A stretch of 64,000 bases of DNA from Hamiltosporidium tvaerminnensis (lineage: Eukaryota; Microsporidia; Dubosqiidae), in the NCBI GenBank assembly GCA_022605425.2, contig JAKIMF020000005.1, positions 1,088,501 to 1,152,500 on the forward strand, read 5' to 3'. Each line of letters opens with the position of its first letter. The first letter of the stretch is position 1. The position numbers were made by a program, and so were the translations under genes. The notes under the pieces were generated by a model, which saw only the letters and a program-made list of their open reading frames with translations, was not told the origin of the DNA and ran no database searches. This document shows, one piece after another, positions 1 to 13,485 of this stretch.

Positions 1-2247
1 CATCAAATCATTTTATTTGGCAAAACAAGGGTTAAGCCATACAAGGGTAATATAATACATTTTGTTAAATTAGCTTATTTGATGTACGCAAGCCTATAAA
101 CATTAGAAATTTTCGACTACTATAAATTATCCTTAAAAATTACATTTTAGCTTATTTATATACAACAAAATGCAAAAGTTAAGTCTCAGAAAGGTTTTTT
201 ACAATTATTTGTGTTTTTAGATGATAATAGATTTTTTTACACTATTCAAAGATTAAAGAGCATAAAATTAATTTATTCAAATCGACTGGCTTATCTATTT
301 TATGTTATTTAATTGCTTTACAAGCAATTTCGTTAAATGTAAAACTAAAAATAGCAATAAAACAATGGATGTCACTTTTTATTAAATGAAAGCATTTGAA
401 GCAAATTATAACTTTTAATCGTGACATTTACTATAATGCGGAAGAATATTTCCAGAATACAAAAAAAATCAGAAGTTCTAAGATATCTTGAGAAAATTCG
501 ACGGGTTACATTGATAGACAAATATTTCGTTATTCAGTCATTCATAAACGTATTTTCTTTTAAATTTAACCACTTTATAGACTTGAAAAAATATCAAAAT
601 TAGGAAATTAACTCGATTTGAATAGTTTTGTGTGGATAAATTAAGAATATTTTGGAATGCCATTATCGATTTCGTATCTAGCTTAATATGGCATCAAGAA
701 TAGTTGAAAAAAAAATTATATAATAGCAAGTTAAAATAACAAAGTTAAACATTTTTAAAATCGACAAATAAGGAAATATTAGATAATTTTATAGATATCC
801 AGGAAATTTTTAATTCTTTAAAAATATTTGCGATAGCTATTATAACGATCTGTTTTTCGATGCTTCCCTCTAGGTCATTATATCCCGAATCAAGGATATA
901 AAAAGTGGTATAAGGAATGAAATGCTGGATAAACTACGTGGAGTAGGTCTTATTAAAGTATACGAAATATGAACCTGGTATAAAATATCTATGAGCCAAT
1001 TTAAAGCAAAAAACAAGTGTACAGGGGATCTTTTTTATAAGACAAGTTTGGTATGACTTATGTTTATAAGCTCATCCTTTCAAACTCTATGTAGATTGTT
1101 GAAACTGCCCAATAGAATCTCATAAACCTTTTGTTTTGGAGTTATTTGCATAAAACCGGTCTGCCATGGCAGAAAATGCGCATAACTATAAGTAAGGTCG
1201 TACAAAAGCAAAAGAAGATTAGTTTATAATGAAATAGATTAAAAAAATATTAATTAAGGCATAATATTGTTTAAAGAACAACAAAAAAGTTGCTACTTTA
1301 TCTTACTTGGTAATTAAAGAAAAAATGAATTTCTAACGTTAAATTAGAGTATATAAATTCTCTTCTATAAATCAGGAAAATCAATTTCTGCTGAATGATC
1401 TTTTAATACTTAAAAGAAAAATATTATAAACTGCGATAAAATTCTTTATTATGCAATTACCAAAGTCAAATGTACTTTTATACGCAAAAGCATAATTTAT
1501 GTATGCCGATAATTTTTTAAAATAATTATATTACGTAAAACATCATTTTAAGATTTTTATTTACATTTTTATTAAAACGCCGGAACCGCTTTTTAAAAAG
1601 ATATCGGGTCAAGATCTAGAAAAGGATCCAAATACATTGTATACAAAATAATATAGATAGCCAGATTAAATTCTATTGTATAAACCTAGAAAAATTGAAT
1701 AATAGATTTGATATTTATTTTAAAATATAGAAAATTTATAGAACAACTAAATTTAATTAAAACTATATGATTACTTTTGAGTAGATGTTGTTAATTATGA
1801 ATTAACAAGCCATTTTTGTATTATCATAAGTATCTTCGAAGGTTTTGGTAATGATTTTTATTTAATAAGGAGTTTGTACCTTATCTATCGAAAGCAATTA
1901 AAGAAAAGTTCAAAGAATTTTGAAATCAATTAGAATGAGCGCATAATAATTAATTTTTCTAACATTAGTCAAACTGTAGAATATTTAGGACTATGAGAAA
2001 TTTGCTAAGAATAAAGCATAGAAACCGAAAGGTATTGGTGCAAATATTATAAAAATGCTGATATAAGACATAGCCTTACCTTTATTTCATAAAAATAAGT
2101 TGAATGATAAAAGAATACAGAATTTACAAATGAAGAAAATATCTAGTTTTTGAGCGAAATTTTTGCTAAAATCAAAGGAATTTGTTCCAAGTAGCTAAAA
2201 ATATTAAAGAAGCATCTTTATTTAAAAATATCGTATCTTTTTAAGAC
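1..2247. other. Gene-free AT-rich stretch
   Basis: I see no supported gene. The only reading frame with an uninterrupted run here (421-603, plus, 60 codons) is of a length expected by chance at this base composition, where about one codon in eleven is a stop. A slightly less AT-rich patch at 850-1200 may be an old transposon piece, but I could not match it to a family. Confidence 0.5.
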
Positions 2248-2912
2248 AGTGACACGTGCTATATTTTTTTCATGATGTTACACTGTTTAGAGTAATGCTT
2301 ATATAGCTACTCCCCAACACATCATAAGTACCTTTTGCTATAACTAGTTCAAAACCATTTCATTTAAAGGATATTTAAGACTCATTTAGTGCGAAGCAGT
2401 TTCCTGGGCCGCAATCGCAGGTCGAAATCCACCTTGTGGTTCTCTAAGATCAGGTTCTCACTTACTCCGTACTTTCTAAACCGAAACAGATTTCGAAAAA
2501 ATATATCTCGGCAACATACATGCAGTCCACCTAGACATATAAATTCCATAGCAACAGCTATAACCTGCATCTTAGCTTTATCGGTCTTTAAAGTGTTTAA
2601 TTGTTTGTATCTATGGGTATTAATTCTTCTAAACCGAGTGAGAAAGGCTAAGTTTCCGTAATTTTGTATAGACTTACCCAAAATCTCAAGCGTGTTTACG
2701 GATCTTGTCACTTAAAAAAACAAAATAGATTTTTAGAATAGGTTTCGCCATTTCATGAACGTTCTCTTCCTCATACAAAAACCTATGAAACAAATTAAAA
2801 CTTAGTGTGATTTTCTCACCACTAAAAATTTAAATAATGATTTCATACATTAATTACATCTATTCATTGTCAGGCAGATAGTTTTTTATGATCTTATCCT
2901 CCCTTCATTCTT
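2248..2912 (-). repeat. R700 repeat, copy 1 (nearly full length)
   Basis: This is a diverged, inverted copy of the repeat best seen at 18180-18885. The match runs end to end: the reverse complement begins with a GAGGATAA-type head near 2890-2912, passes through a block resembling 18530-18700 (here 2410-2620, including GTCCACCTAGACA), and ends with a tail near 2255-2290 that matches the AATATAACAC-type tail of other copies. The apparent minus-strand reading frame at 2382-2711 lies inside the repeat and shows no protein similarity I recognise. The type of element is unknown. Confidence 0.6.
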
Positions 2913-4559
2913 AAAAGTAAAAATAGAAGCATTCAAGCTAACAAAAAGCCAAATTATTTAAATTATCTAGTATTTACTAGAAAAATTTTGCCAGAGCACG
3001 ATTGATACTGGCTTTATCAAATATTGATAACGAAAATAAAATAATGGGTATAAATCTATTTTAATTTTTTTAAAATCCCAAAAGGGTATTTTTTTAAATA
3101 CTTCTAGATATTTTTTTATATTAAACTAGAAGAAAGAATTAATGTAATAAAATGGCTTTTGTTAAATTTAATATTCCTAATATTGCTTTAATATACTTAG
3201 ATATTTAACATTATATAAAGGATATCATTGTCCTAATAATCTTATTAGTATCGAGTCCAATAAAACTAACTTTCACAATCGATCAAATTTTTTAGAATAT
3301 AAAAATATTAGATTAGAATTATATTGGGAACTGGGTTTTTTTCTTCTATATCTAATGTATACAAGAAGAATAATCAAATATCCAAAACTTTATGATCAAT
3401 CAGTTAAAAAAAATACTTATATCTTTAATAGCAAAGGCCATGGCTCAAGAACCAAAGACAAATCCTATATTGGCCGGTAGATATATGCTAAATGTATTTG
3501 TTTATAAAAATAGCGGAAATCTATTCTTTAAACCTTTTAAAACCCGTTTCAATAAAAACTTGAACTTTTCACGCATTACCGATTTCGTAAATTATTATAA
3601 ACCCGCCAAATCTGTTTTATAAATAAATGATATTCTATGATTTCTCATGCAAATGTGTATTAAAAAATAGCCGATATTGTATATCTCCCAATATTTGCCA
3701 CAAATAACCTGATATTCATCAAATTATTTATTTATTCTTTTGATTTATTTCATTTTCATCTACTCGCCCGTAAATAACAGTGCGTTCTTACGCTTAACTC
3801 TAGAACTATAGGTTTGGGCGCTTTTAATTTGATAATCGAAATTGTATTTAATCTTTCTTAATTAATATTTATAAGTTTTATCACTTATCCTAGGCCCTAC
3901 TATTTGTCGATATTGTCATAATTATAGTGGAAAATTTTCTAGAAAAATAAGAAGAGCAGCTGAGCCAACCCTTTTATGAGCATTTCCAGTAGCTCCAAGG
4001 TACTGTAATGCTTATTTAGATCGACTAAGAAATCAAAATAACCAAGTCCTCGAATAGAGTAGGTTGTTGATGAAGGAATGGGAGCTCCTAAAATTTATAA
4101 TGCGCTCGAAAACCTTCAAACGCAAATTACAATACATAAACAATTTATGTATTTTAGTAATTATTCAAAGTATTACATAACTTAGGAATCGCTGCAATTG
4201 CTTCTTTGTAAACCTTGAAAAGTGCTTACTAACGCAAAAGACTCCTTTATAGAGCCAAAATTTTGTTTTTGTTTTCTCCTAAACAATTTCAAAAATTTGT
4301 CTTTATCTCTCTTTAAAAAATACGTAATTTAATTAGCTATTTTTTATTAACAGAAGGCCATATTGATAACTTTGAAATGCGTTCAAGCAAAGTAAAAACT
4401 AGTCATAAATCGAAAATTTAAATCCAATTTATTTTTTCCATAACAGAAATATCTTATATTTAATCAAAAATTTAAAAGTTTCAATGAAGCTTGGTTTTAA
4501 CACATTAAGAAAGAAACAATATAAATAAATAAAGGCTTAACAAAACATAGAGCTTACTT
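2913..4559. other. Intergenic region, one doubtful small ORF
   Basis: There is no firm gene here. A 76-codon frame at 3392-3622 (plus) starts with ATG and has a basic, hydrophobic N-terminus, but its length is only marginally above chance. The stretch 3740-4150 is somewhat richer in G and C and may be an old transposon fragment; I could not assign it. Confidence 0.4.
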
Positions 4560-5744
4560 TCAAATGATCAATTTATTTTGGTAACTCGGCGGATTAAATG
4601 TTCCATTCGATTTTATTTTTTTTTTAGTCGAAGACATGTTTTTTTTAGGATTTATATTTTCTATCGAAAATTCAAATTTTTTTTTCCAAGTATATATACG
4701 ATTATTACTTTTTTCGATAACATCATATTCATCATTCGATTTTTTTATGAATATAGATATCTTTTTATCTTCTTCTATTTCAGTAATTAAAACATTTGAA
4801 ATAAGGCTGAACAAAAAAAAGCATATTTCGTGGTTTTTATTTTCTATAAAATATGATTTTGCTTTAAGTTCGTACAACAAACAATCATGTAACAAATTTT
4901 TAAATATCTCATTGGGTCTTAAAAGTATTTCATCAAATCCGATGTGTGTATTTGTCTGTATATGAATACTTTGGATGGCAAAATAATCCATGGTTTGCAT
5001 AAAGTAACAGACTTCCTTGTTAATTTCTTCTGTATGAATATTATTATGACCAAACATTATATTATCAAGAATAATAGATGTCAACGATTTTGAAGAATTA
5101 TTATTTCGTAGGCGAAAAATTTCTAACATATTAAAATAATAACAATATGTATCAAAACGTTTTTTGGTAGCATTATAGTGAATATTTTCTTGTATTTTAC
5201 GCTCTATATATAAGATATGGTATTTTTCGGCAGCTTTATTTTTTTTTACTTTTTCTCGAATTAATTTAGGCGCAAGCATCTTATTTCTTAGTCTGTGTTT
5301 TCTAACCTGACTTTCATTTTTCGAATTTCTAAGCTTTTTTTCGGATTTCGTTGTTTTTATATTTATACATTTAAAAGGGCTACCATTTTTTTTGCTTTTT
5401 TTGCTACCTATATTTTTATCAACGGTGCATTCTTGCCATTGAATATCTAGATTTGGTCTAAATGTCCGCAAATCAGTATCATTTGACGATTTATTGCTAC
5501 CCAAAACTTGTATTGGCTCATCGCCTACGCAATCTGATATATTTTGATTTATGGAACAACAATTGGTCTGTTTATAATGTATACTACCATCCATTTCCAT
5601 AAAATCGTTCGATGAATCGCTATTTAAAGTCAAATGCAAGTCAATGTTTTGATTTGGGTTTTTTAAACAATCCGAAATAGAGCTTTTTGGGTTCTTAGTA
5701 TACGTGGCTGCACTTATAATAGTGGCAAATACATTAAAAATCAT
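4560..5744 (-). CDS. Secreted Lys/Asn-rich protein, 394 aa, unknown function
   Basis: The function is not recognised. The frame stays open 20 codons above the chosen start, but only from a TTG; the ATG at 5744 is the first real start, and it opens a good signal-peptide-like run (residues 1-14, IFNVFATIISAATYT region). After it come a polar Ser/Asn region (about 20-110), a strongly basic Lys/Arg-rich region (about 115-190) and a mixed helical C-terminal half. There is no known motif, catalytic signature or membrane segment after the leader. Length and composition rule out chance. A decayed relative lies at 14760-16480; the shared part is roughly residues 245-345, so this belongs to a small lineage-specific family. 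Export to the host cell or parasite surface is inferred only from the leader. Confidence 0.8.
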   Translation of the reverse strand: MIFNVFATIISAATYTKNPKSSISDCLKNPNQNIDLHLTLNSDSSNDFMEMDGSIHYKQTNCCSINQNISDCVGDEPIQVLGSNKSSNDTDLRTFRPNLDIQWQECTVDKNIGSKKSKKNGSPFKCINIKTTKSEKKLRNSKNESQVRKHRLRNKMLAPKLIREKVKKNKAAEKYHILYIERKIQENIHYNATKKRFDTYCYYFNMLEIFRLRNNNSSKSLTSIILDNIMFGHNNIHTEEINKEVCYFMQTMDYFAIQSIHIQTNTHIGFDEILLRPNEIFKNLLHDCLLYELKAKSYFIENKNHEICFFLFSLISNVLITEIEEDKKISIFIKKSNDEYDVIEKSNNRIYTWKKKFEFSIENINPKKNMSSTKKKIKSNGTFNPPSYQNKLII

Positions 5745-8700
5745 GTATGGATCAAATATTTCTGTTAATAAATTTCGATTGATATCAAAATTCTTTTTTA
5801 TCAAATTAAAAATCTAAATGAATACACCATAGGTCTTATTAATTTGAAACCTAATGAGGAATTTTTTTATGCGATCCATACAATTATTCTAATTAAAACT
5901 TCAAAAATTGCAATATATTGTTCATTGTTTTTATAATCAACTTTTATATTCAATGTTTTTTTTCGATCAACTTGGATTTTTTTTGAAATTTAATTTAAAA
6001 ATTCGATGCCCAAATCGATACAATTATACGGCGAATTAAAGTTTAGTATATATCTAAAATAAGAAAACATAAGGCTTATAAATTGAATTGCGTAGAAAAA
6101 TATATTTTAATATAGTAGAAAGGCTATCGCTTATTTATATTTAGTATATAAAATATATTAAAAAAAATAGGCCGAACTTAAAAATGTATAAATTCAGTTT
6201 TCATTTTGCTAACTTAGTAACTTCCGAAATCCGAATTTTAGACATATATAATATTTTTTTTAATTTATTTACTGAAGAAAAAACATTAAATCCCTTTTTT
6301 TAGACAATTAGAAAAAATACAATTAATTTGTGTTTATCAGTATTCATTAATTTAATTTAACAAACAAAAAAATCTAAACAAAACTACAAAAAATAAAATA
6401 TAAAACTACAATATAAAATTATACTTATAAATTTTAATTTTTCATGTTATGATCAGAACTAAAGATGAATCGACTTATCTTTTTTAAAGCAAAAAATGAA
6501 CAAAAATGGTATATAAACAATATTAAGATATCTGCGCGGTTAAAACTTATTTTAAATCTTTCTAATATTCCTAAAAAAAACATTAAAGTGTATTTTCGGC
6601 AAATAATAGGTGATAATTTACTACACCGATCCAATGTAATATTTAATCATATCAGGTGCTACCAATACCCTGCTTCTTTGTATACAAATTTTCCCTTTTG
6701 GTTTTTTTTACATCAATAATGTAGTTTATAATTAATGCAGTAGTTATAATTAGACCACGCGTTAGTATGAAGTTTTTTAAATTCTAAATTTATTTTTACT
6801 CAATAAATATAATTTTAAATCTATAACTCGAAGGAAACGGCTTGCGCCAAAAAAAATTAAAATGAGTATGAGAGAATAAATTTAACACTAAAATAAAGGC
6901 TGGTTATGTAATTTAGAATAGTTTACCTGATATATTTTTTTTTATTAAAAAATTTAATAAAACCAGATTAATTGATTACTAAAATACAAGAAAAGACTTT
7001 TTTTCTTTATTAATCAAGCAACCAAGGATTTTGGTAATGATCATAAAGTTTTTGTTGATATAATCTTTTATAAGATAACTTCAGGAAATATTTCCACATA
7101 GTACCATAGGACATGTCCTAGAAAGTACCATATCCACATGTGGATGATTCCATATATACATTCTATAACATTAAAAAAAATTAATTGAAAACTTTTTTTA
7201 GGCTTGACAAAAAGGACTGGTGTCAAGGGCAACAGCACATTTAAAATTAAAAGAGAACATAACTAAATTCATATAGAGAGCCAAATGAAATGTGCAATTA
7301 TACCATATGTAAAATATTTAGCAATGAGAAACAGTTTGCAAGCTAATAAAGTCCCAAAATTCCGATCCGGTAGTGTTGATCGTAAAAACTATGAAAAGAT
7401 CCAGTGAAAATTTAAAATTTGACCCAATTTTATGAAAGGATTTTAGATCGAAAATAGGGTAGCTGTATCGAAGAATAGAAGTCTAAAATGATTATACGAT
7501 GTTTAAAGAAATTCACTCTGTGCAATAAATTGCTTTATATCAATAGTTACTCAGATAATACATATATAATTGAAAATAAGCATAATACAATTTAAATAGT
7601 AAAAGATGTTAAATGATATTTTATTTCACTCTTAATATTGCATGGCAGATTCTTTTTCGACGCTTCTATTTTTAGTTTTAACGCAAAAGATCAATGGCAT
7701 ACGTACTCAAATGTAATTTCCAAATATGTATTAATCTGGTTCCCTGTTATTACTTTGCTTATAATTGATTTCAAACAACCAATATACTCACTAGATAAAA
7801 GCTAAATTTTAACTTAGAATATTAACTTCACGGTGCTGTAACTAATTCATAAAGCCTTTCTTTTTTTTATGGTTTAGGGGTTTTATAAGGCACAACCAAT
7901 CCATTGCTGTTTAAAAGCAACTACTTTACCAGTTATCAACTTGTCGAATACCTAATGATATTAATAAAAAAGGTTCACATATTAAAATCTGCCTATAACA
8001 TATCACTTTGCTTTCATTATTTTCTATTTTGATGTTTTTGCTTTGAAATATATTCTTATTTAATGATGCATCTATTCAGAAGCGCATTTAGATCTAATAT
8101 TTCAATGTATAGCATATAATTTTCTTAAATACGACTTAATTAACTTACAACCCTAAGGTTTTCAATAAATATGCTTGATTAATCACTAACAATCATATTT
8201 TCTAATTAACATACCCGGTATTTCTTATTGTTCTGGATAACACAACTTGAAATGGACGTTTCTTACAAGTGAATTATATATTTTATCATTGCAATTTTCT
8301 TGAATGCCATTTTTTTCATTCAAATGTAATGTTTCGAAATTTTTTTGTCATGAAACACCTCAAAATACATTTATAAGTTTGAGCCATATTTAACTTCACA
8401 TTTATTCATAAATTGATCTCAGAGAGAAATTTGCCCGAAGAAAGTAAATTCAAAACAATATTTTATTTCTACTATTTTCTAAAGTCGTTAATATCGATCA
8501 TGTGTGGTGTTGGGTATTCATTCGTTGTATAATACGAATAAATTTAATTCATACCAATAAGAAAAAATCTCAACAAGCTTTAGATATTGAGTTCATATAT
8601 TTTAACTTTTGTATAGCAACCAGTACATCTGGTCAAGATCGAATAAAACACGCTATAAATTATTTAGGCTAAGAAAAAGGCTCTAAAGATCTAATTTGTA

Positions 8701-11214
8701 GAAAAATTTGAACTATTATTACTTACTAAAGTTCCTGATTTATATTCCGTATATCATGGTTCGTTGGGAATTAAAATAGCCCAGCGTAGTATATATTTTT
8801 TTTAGACATTGCAAAAATAAGATTAATGTGGGCCTTTTAAAGTATTTTATTTTTCTGATTAAAAACGGTGTCAGCACTTATTCATTTACCCGATTATATC
8901 TCTTAAAATTCAAACAGACACTATTTTCTGTATAATATTTTTTTGAAAACGGTTCGTGTTAAAAATAGATATAAATAATTGTTTTTGTCTCTAATATTAA
9001 ATAAATTACCGTTTTCACATATATTATCTATTAAATATTTATTTTCAAATAATATAGATCGAGTGAGTAATGAAACCAAAATATTTTAATTTATTTTTTT
9101 AATTTCTCGCCAAGTAAAAGATTTTTTTGTATAATAATAGTAATTTTTCCAAAATAAAACAAAAATTGTTATCATTTAACCTTCATTGAGTCATTTATAA
9201 GAAAATACTATAATTATTACCACGTATAATAGGCCTGAGCTATCCAATAGGCATTCTTTATTTCCTATAAAATGTTCGGTTTTTAATAACGCCTTTTGTT
9301 TTTGTTAAATTTCTTTTATTTCCATAACATTTTTCTAGTTTTCTTCCGTTATTACTTTTCTTCCAGTTATTTCCTACATATTCCGCTTAATATTCGTTTT
9401 AAATAAAATAAATTAGAATATGTTAATCTTGAAAAGAATAAAAAGTTTAATTTTTTTCAATTCCCGTCTCTTTTGTCGTTTTCTGTCTTTTTGTTCTATC
9501 AATTTTTACAAAGCGAAAGAATATTGTAAACATCTAAATACTTGCCTCTGATTGCATTTAAAATATATTAATTTCCATCTCCATAACTTAATACAAGGTA
9601 CTTTGAGGCATTTTAGCAAAATAAAAGAACACTATATCACAATTTACATACATCAAAGCTATTCATATAATTACAGCTTTTCTCCTTTCTAACTAAAATT
9701 CCTAAAAAAGCAAATTATTTAACTAAGAAAAATATTTAAAAATTACGTGTTTAGATAATAAGTTATACTTTCGATAATAGCTATAACAGTAATATAATGC
9801 ATTGCATGTTCTTTGTTTGATTTTCTCCTACATCTTTTCAATATGTTCAATTATAAAAGAATAAAATAAAAAATTGTACGAAAAAATAAACTATTATTTT
9901 TAAAATTGACTCAACTAAACAAAAGTAAAATAATATAAAATTCAAATAACGTAAAATGAAATAGAAAGAAAAAACAAAATAAACCAAGATAAGATGAGAT
10001 AATAACAAGAGTAATCAACTTACTTTAATGGTAATGGATTCTAAATTTAATACTTCTGTAAGATATTTTTTTTCCACATTACGCTCTTACTTGATTAGTT
10101 TAACTCAAAGAGAATTACAACCAAAAAGCTCAACAAAAGTCAAATACCAGCCTCGAAAAGGTTGTAATTTGTTTTTTTGGCATTTTTATTGTATCGAAGC
10201 TCTTTCCAAAATGGCGAATAAGTTAAAAACTAGAATTTGTTATACTGATCATCAAATTTCTTTTAATTTTTAGAAAGATACTTAGTTCTATTTAACCCAT
10301 AACTGTATTGAACTTATCAAGTTCCTCTGTATCAGCCTAATACTTTTAAGTACGACAGGATTGAAATTTAGTGCACCAAAACGTTTCTAAATGAATTTGG
10401 GCTCGCAAAACATGTTACCTCCAATTCTTGAAAGTAAAAAAAAAATTGAGTTCCTTGAATTTTATCTATTGCTGCTGGGATGGAATGGCACTCTTTACGT
10501 TTATTTCTTTATTAGGAAATGATAAAATGAGTTATGAATGCGAAATTGATTTTTCCCGGTTCTTGAACCTTGTTTCTTTTTAAATTTTTATTTCGTATAT
10601 GGATAAATATATAGAAATTAAAATCTGAAGAAATGTAAGTTAAATTACAGCAAAGAAGATGATATTCCTAAAACAATCTAGAAATCTGTAACTATAAAAT
10701 AATCAGGAGCTAAAGTATTCATCGATAAAATGATGAATATGGCTACAATCTTATGTAATAGACACATAAATAAAATATTCTTAGAGCATTTAGATACCAA
10801 AGAAACTTCACCTTTGGTAAAAAAATATTCTTCGAAATTGCGGTTTGGTAACTTTGGTATTATTGTGGAAATGTAATTTGAAAACGACATGTGATTACAA
10901 ACACACTTTTTGGAAAATTCTTGATAGGTATAAGTATTAAGTTAAACATATGTTATGGTCAATTTGATAAATTTAACAAAACACTAAGATAATTCTAACA
11001 TATCAGTCATATAATGTTTCTAAGCTTTTTCAAGTCCCTATAAAAAATCGACAGCGATTTAACAAAAAGCTTCTGGTTCGATTTTCGCTACAGAATCAGG
11101 ATTTTTTCCTTATTATCGCTTATACTATCCCGAGCCTTACAATTTTAATCTTGTTTTGGAATTATTAGTTATTTTTAGAAAAAATACAAGATCGATGTTA
11201 ACTAATATAAGAAT
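5745..11214. other. Long gene-free AT-rich region
   Basis: Five kilobases without a supported gene. Small frames at 6465-6719 (plus, 84 codons) and 10028-10273 (plus, 81 codons) begin with ATG but show no recognisable motif; the first overlaps an equally open minus-strand frame. The second lies 1 kb before the integrase relic and could be what is left of an upstream part of that element, but nothing in it proves this. Two 14-bp palindromes sit close together at 7107-7145. Confidence 0.4.
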
Positions 11215-12960
11215 ATGAAAAATCGTTTTGAAGAACAACTGAATGAATCGGGCTCATCCAAGTACCTGAATATACAAATTCTGACAAAAAAACAATACTT
11301 AGAAGCAATAAAAAAAAGTTAAAACATCTAAAAACATAGTGTAAGAAAAAAACCCCGAAAATCAGAGTTTACGTAGATTTTATGTAATGACGATTGGAAA
11401 TAAGAAAAATCTGAAAGTTCCTGTGGAAAAATAAGTAATGAAAATATCGAGTTTAATGCACAACATGAAGTGGTATTTCTAATTTTACATAATGCGCATG
11501 TTGCAATTTGGTATGGAATAAGGGCATGTGAGAAAAAGAGATAAATTCAAAGTATAAAAACATCACAAGAGAAATGATAGTAATGATCTTAATTTATGTA
11601 TGCCTTGTGTAAAAACGCTGTGTGTCCAAAGAGAAGTTGGTGGTAAAACCAATACTAAATAAAAGCCTGAAAAAATGCTGTCAATTCGATTTAATCGGCA
11701 TGCAATCACAAGAAGATGATCAATATAAATTTAATTGTATAGTAAGATCATTTTACAATTTATTCGACTTGAATTCTTAAAAACAAAAAAGCGGTAGAGG
11801 TATCAGATCTACTTTTGTATGGTATTACTTATTTTGGTGCGTCTTCTATTTTACAAAGGGATAATGGCAGATAATTTACGTGCAATAGTATTGAAGGGGT
11901 GTAAAATGTGGCCAGTGTTAAAAATGTAACTTGGAAAGCCCAAAATTCTCAAAGTTAGGTTTTCTTAGAGGGTGAAAATCAAGATGTTGAAATAAGGCTT
12001 TATACATGGTGCGAAGACAAAAACATAAACATGTCAGAAAGTTTACGTTTTATTCAAATTTTGAAATACAAAGCCTATCAATGTAGAAAAACTGTATTCT
12101 GTATGAGATCATGTTTGGAAAAAAAAGTTAAAAGTCTGTTTAAAAGTTTTCTACCCATGGAATTTCTGGCTAAAATCAATTCTGAGAAATAAATAGAAGA
12201 AATATGAATAGATCAAAACTTTTTTAATTTGCTGAAGGCGGTGCTTTGTAAAATACATCATTATTGCGACAAAAAGTAAAAATATCAAGGTTGAAGTATT
12301 TTCTACTGATATTTATGTTAAATATTCAACTTTGCTATCTAAATCCTTTTCTGGTTTTCATAACAAAGAAAAAAAACAATTTTAAGAAACCGTCTCATCT
12401 TATGGTCCCTGGTCAGAAACAAATTGCAAATGAAGATTATGATGATCTATATGAAGATTTTTATTTGAAAAAGAAATCAAACCTATTTACAATTATGGAG
12501 ATTTCACAAGAAATTTAGACAAACAAGCTGAAAAATGCTTAAAATTTTTAATTCAAAATACAGTGACGCTAAAGAAGGTGACACGGAGAGAGTTCGAATT
12601 CCATATGTCGACGGAGGTCGCACTGATCCAAAGAAACATTTTGAATTTATTCTGAAAATAAAAAATGGCAATCTGGATAAAATTAGCACCAAAAATGGAA
12701 TCTTGAAGCAACTTGACACGAGGAACCAATTTAAAATATGTAATAAAATTTTATTTGTATCGAAGAAATTACAAGACCGGGATTTCATCAAGAGAATGTG
12801 GAAGAATTTCATTTAAACCCGGGCTAAAATTATAGTCGATGTGGTTGTAAATTTGGATGTACATCTGAAAAATGCAAGTGTTTAAAGAGGAAAAGCTATG
12901 CTATTTCAAATTTCTCCAAAATGGAAGCTGCTCTGATAAATAAAAAATTACGGATTGGAC
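11215..12960 (+). pseudogene. Decayed KRBA2/GIN-like transposon integrase
   Basis: When frames are switched, the plus strand reads as a nearly complete integrase of the KRBA2/GIN (Ty3-like or Ginger) type. In order I see: an N-terminal helix-rich start at 11215; a HNAHVAIWYG-like zinc-site region near 11470-11510; a KNITREM-like segment near 11555; a DDE core with QFDLIGMQSQ (near 11685), LQRDNGR (near 11855) and EGENQDVE (near 11965); a SLRFIQ-KYKAYQ segment (near 12045); a C-terminal part with RIPYVDGGRTDPKKH and GILKQLDTRNQFK (12590-12740); and a Cys cluster CGCKFGCTSEKCKC (near 12845). Many stops and frameshifts make it non-functional. Two stretches remain open for 84 and 93 codons (12264-12518 and 12535-12816). 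It was a mobile element's integrase, not a host gene. Confidence 0.75.
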
Positions 12961-13485
12961 ATAGTTTATAAATTCCATTTTTTTCGTTTTACGTATATAC
13001 TTTCCATATTTTTTTACTTTAATAATATTTCCTCTTTTTTTTTGTTTTTTTCCAAAATAAAATAAAAAAATTATCAAATTGCGAATTCGCTTTAGATATT
13101 ATAAATAATGACAAGAATAATCAAATTGGTACTGACATATATAAACGATAATAAAAACCGTATTATAGACCACTAACAAATTTCCATTCTTACAAAAATC
13201 ATTGAAACAAGAAAATAATTTCCTAATTCTATAAAAGGAAATAATAAAATAAAGCAGTTTTGATTTCTTTGGTCTTTTAAAGAGAAAGATTTGAATTTTA
13301 TATTGAGATTAGATAAACACCCTCATGAGAATGTATTTTAGTTAAGAAAGATTTATAGGCATTGGAAACAGCATTAAAAACCACAAAAGTCTATCGTAGT
13401 CTATTTGAATCAGTTAGTAGCAATTGTGAATCTATAAAATCTGTTATTTTTTTAAGTAGGTATGGTATATATTTGATTTTCCTTG
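12961..13485. other. AT-rich spacer with pyrimidine tracts
   Basis: There is no gene. The stretch just after the integrase relic contains T-rich and C/T-rich tracts that could belong to the element's 3' end, but I could not define a terminal repeat. Confidence 0.3.

Noticed and set aside
2382-2711. 109-codon minus-strand frame and overlapping 90-codon plus-strand frame
   Set aside because: Both lie inside an R700 repeat copy; the aligned copy at 18180-18885 does not keep either frame.
4578-4965. Plus-strand frames of 70 and 109 codons
   Set aside because: They are antisense shadows of the secreted-protein gene at 4560-5744.
5745-5804. Twenty-codon N-terminal extension of the secreted protein
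   Set aside because: It would have to start at TTG; the ATG at 5744 directly opens a signal-peptide-like run.
9141-13110. Possible long terminal repeats around the integrase relic
   Set aside because: Only short A/T-rich similarities were seen (for example TTTCCAAAATAAAA near 9147 and 13048), with no consistent order, length or TG...CA ends.
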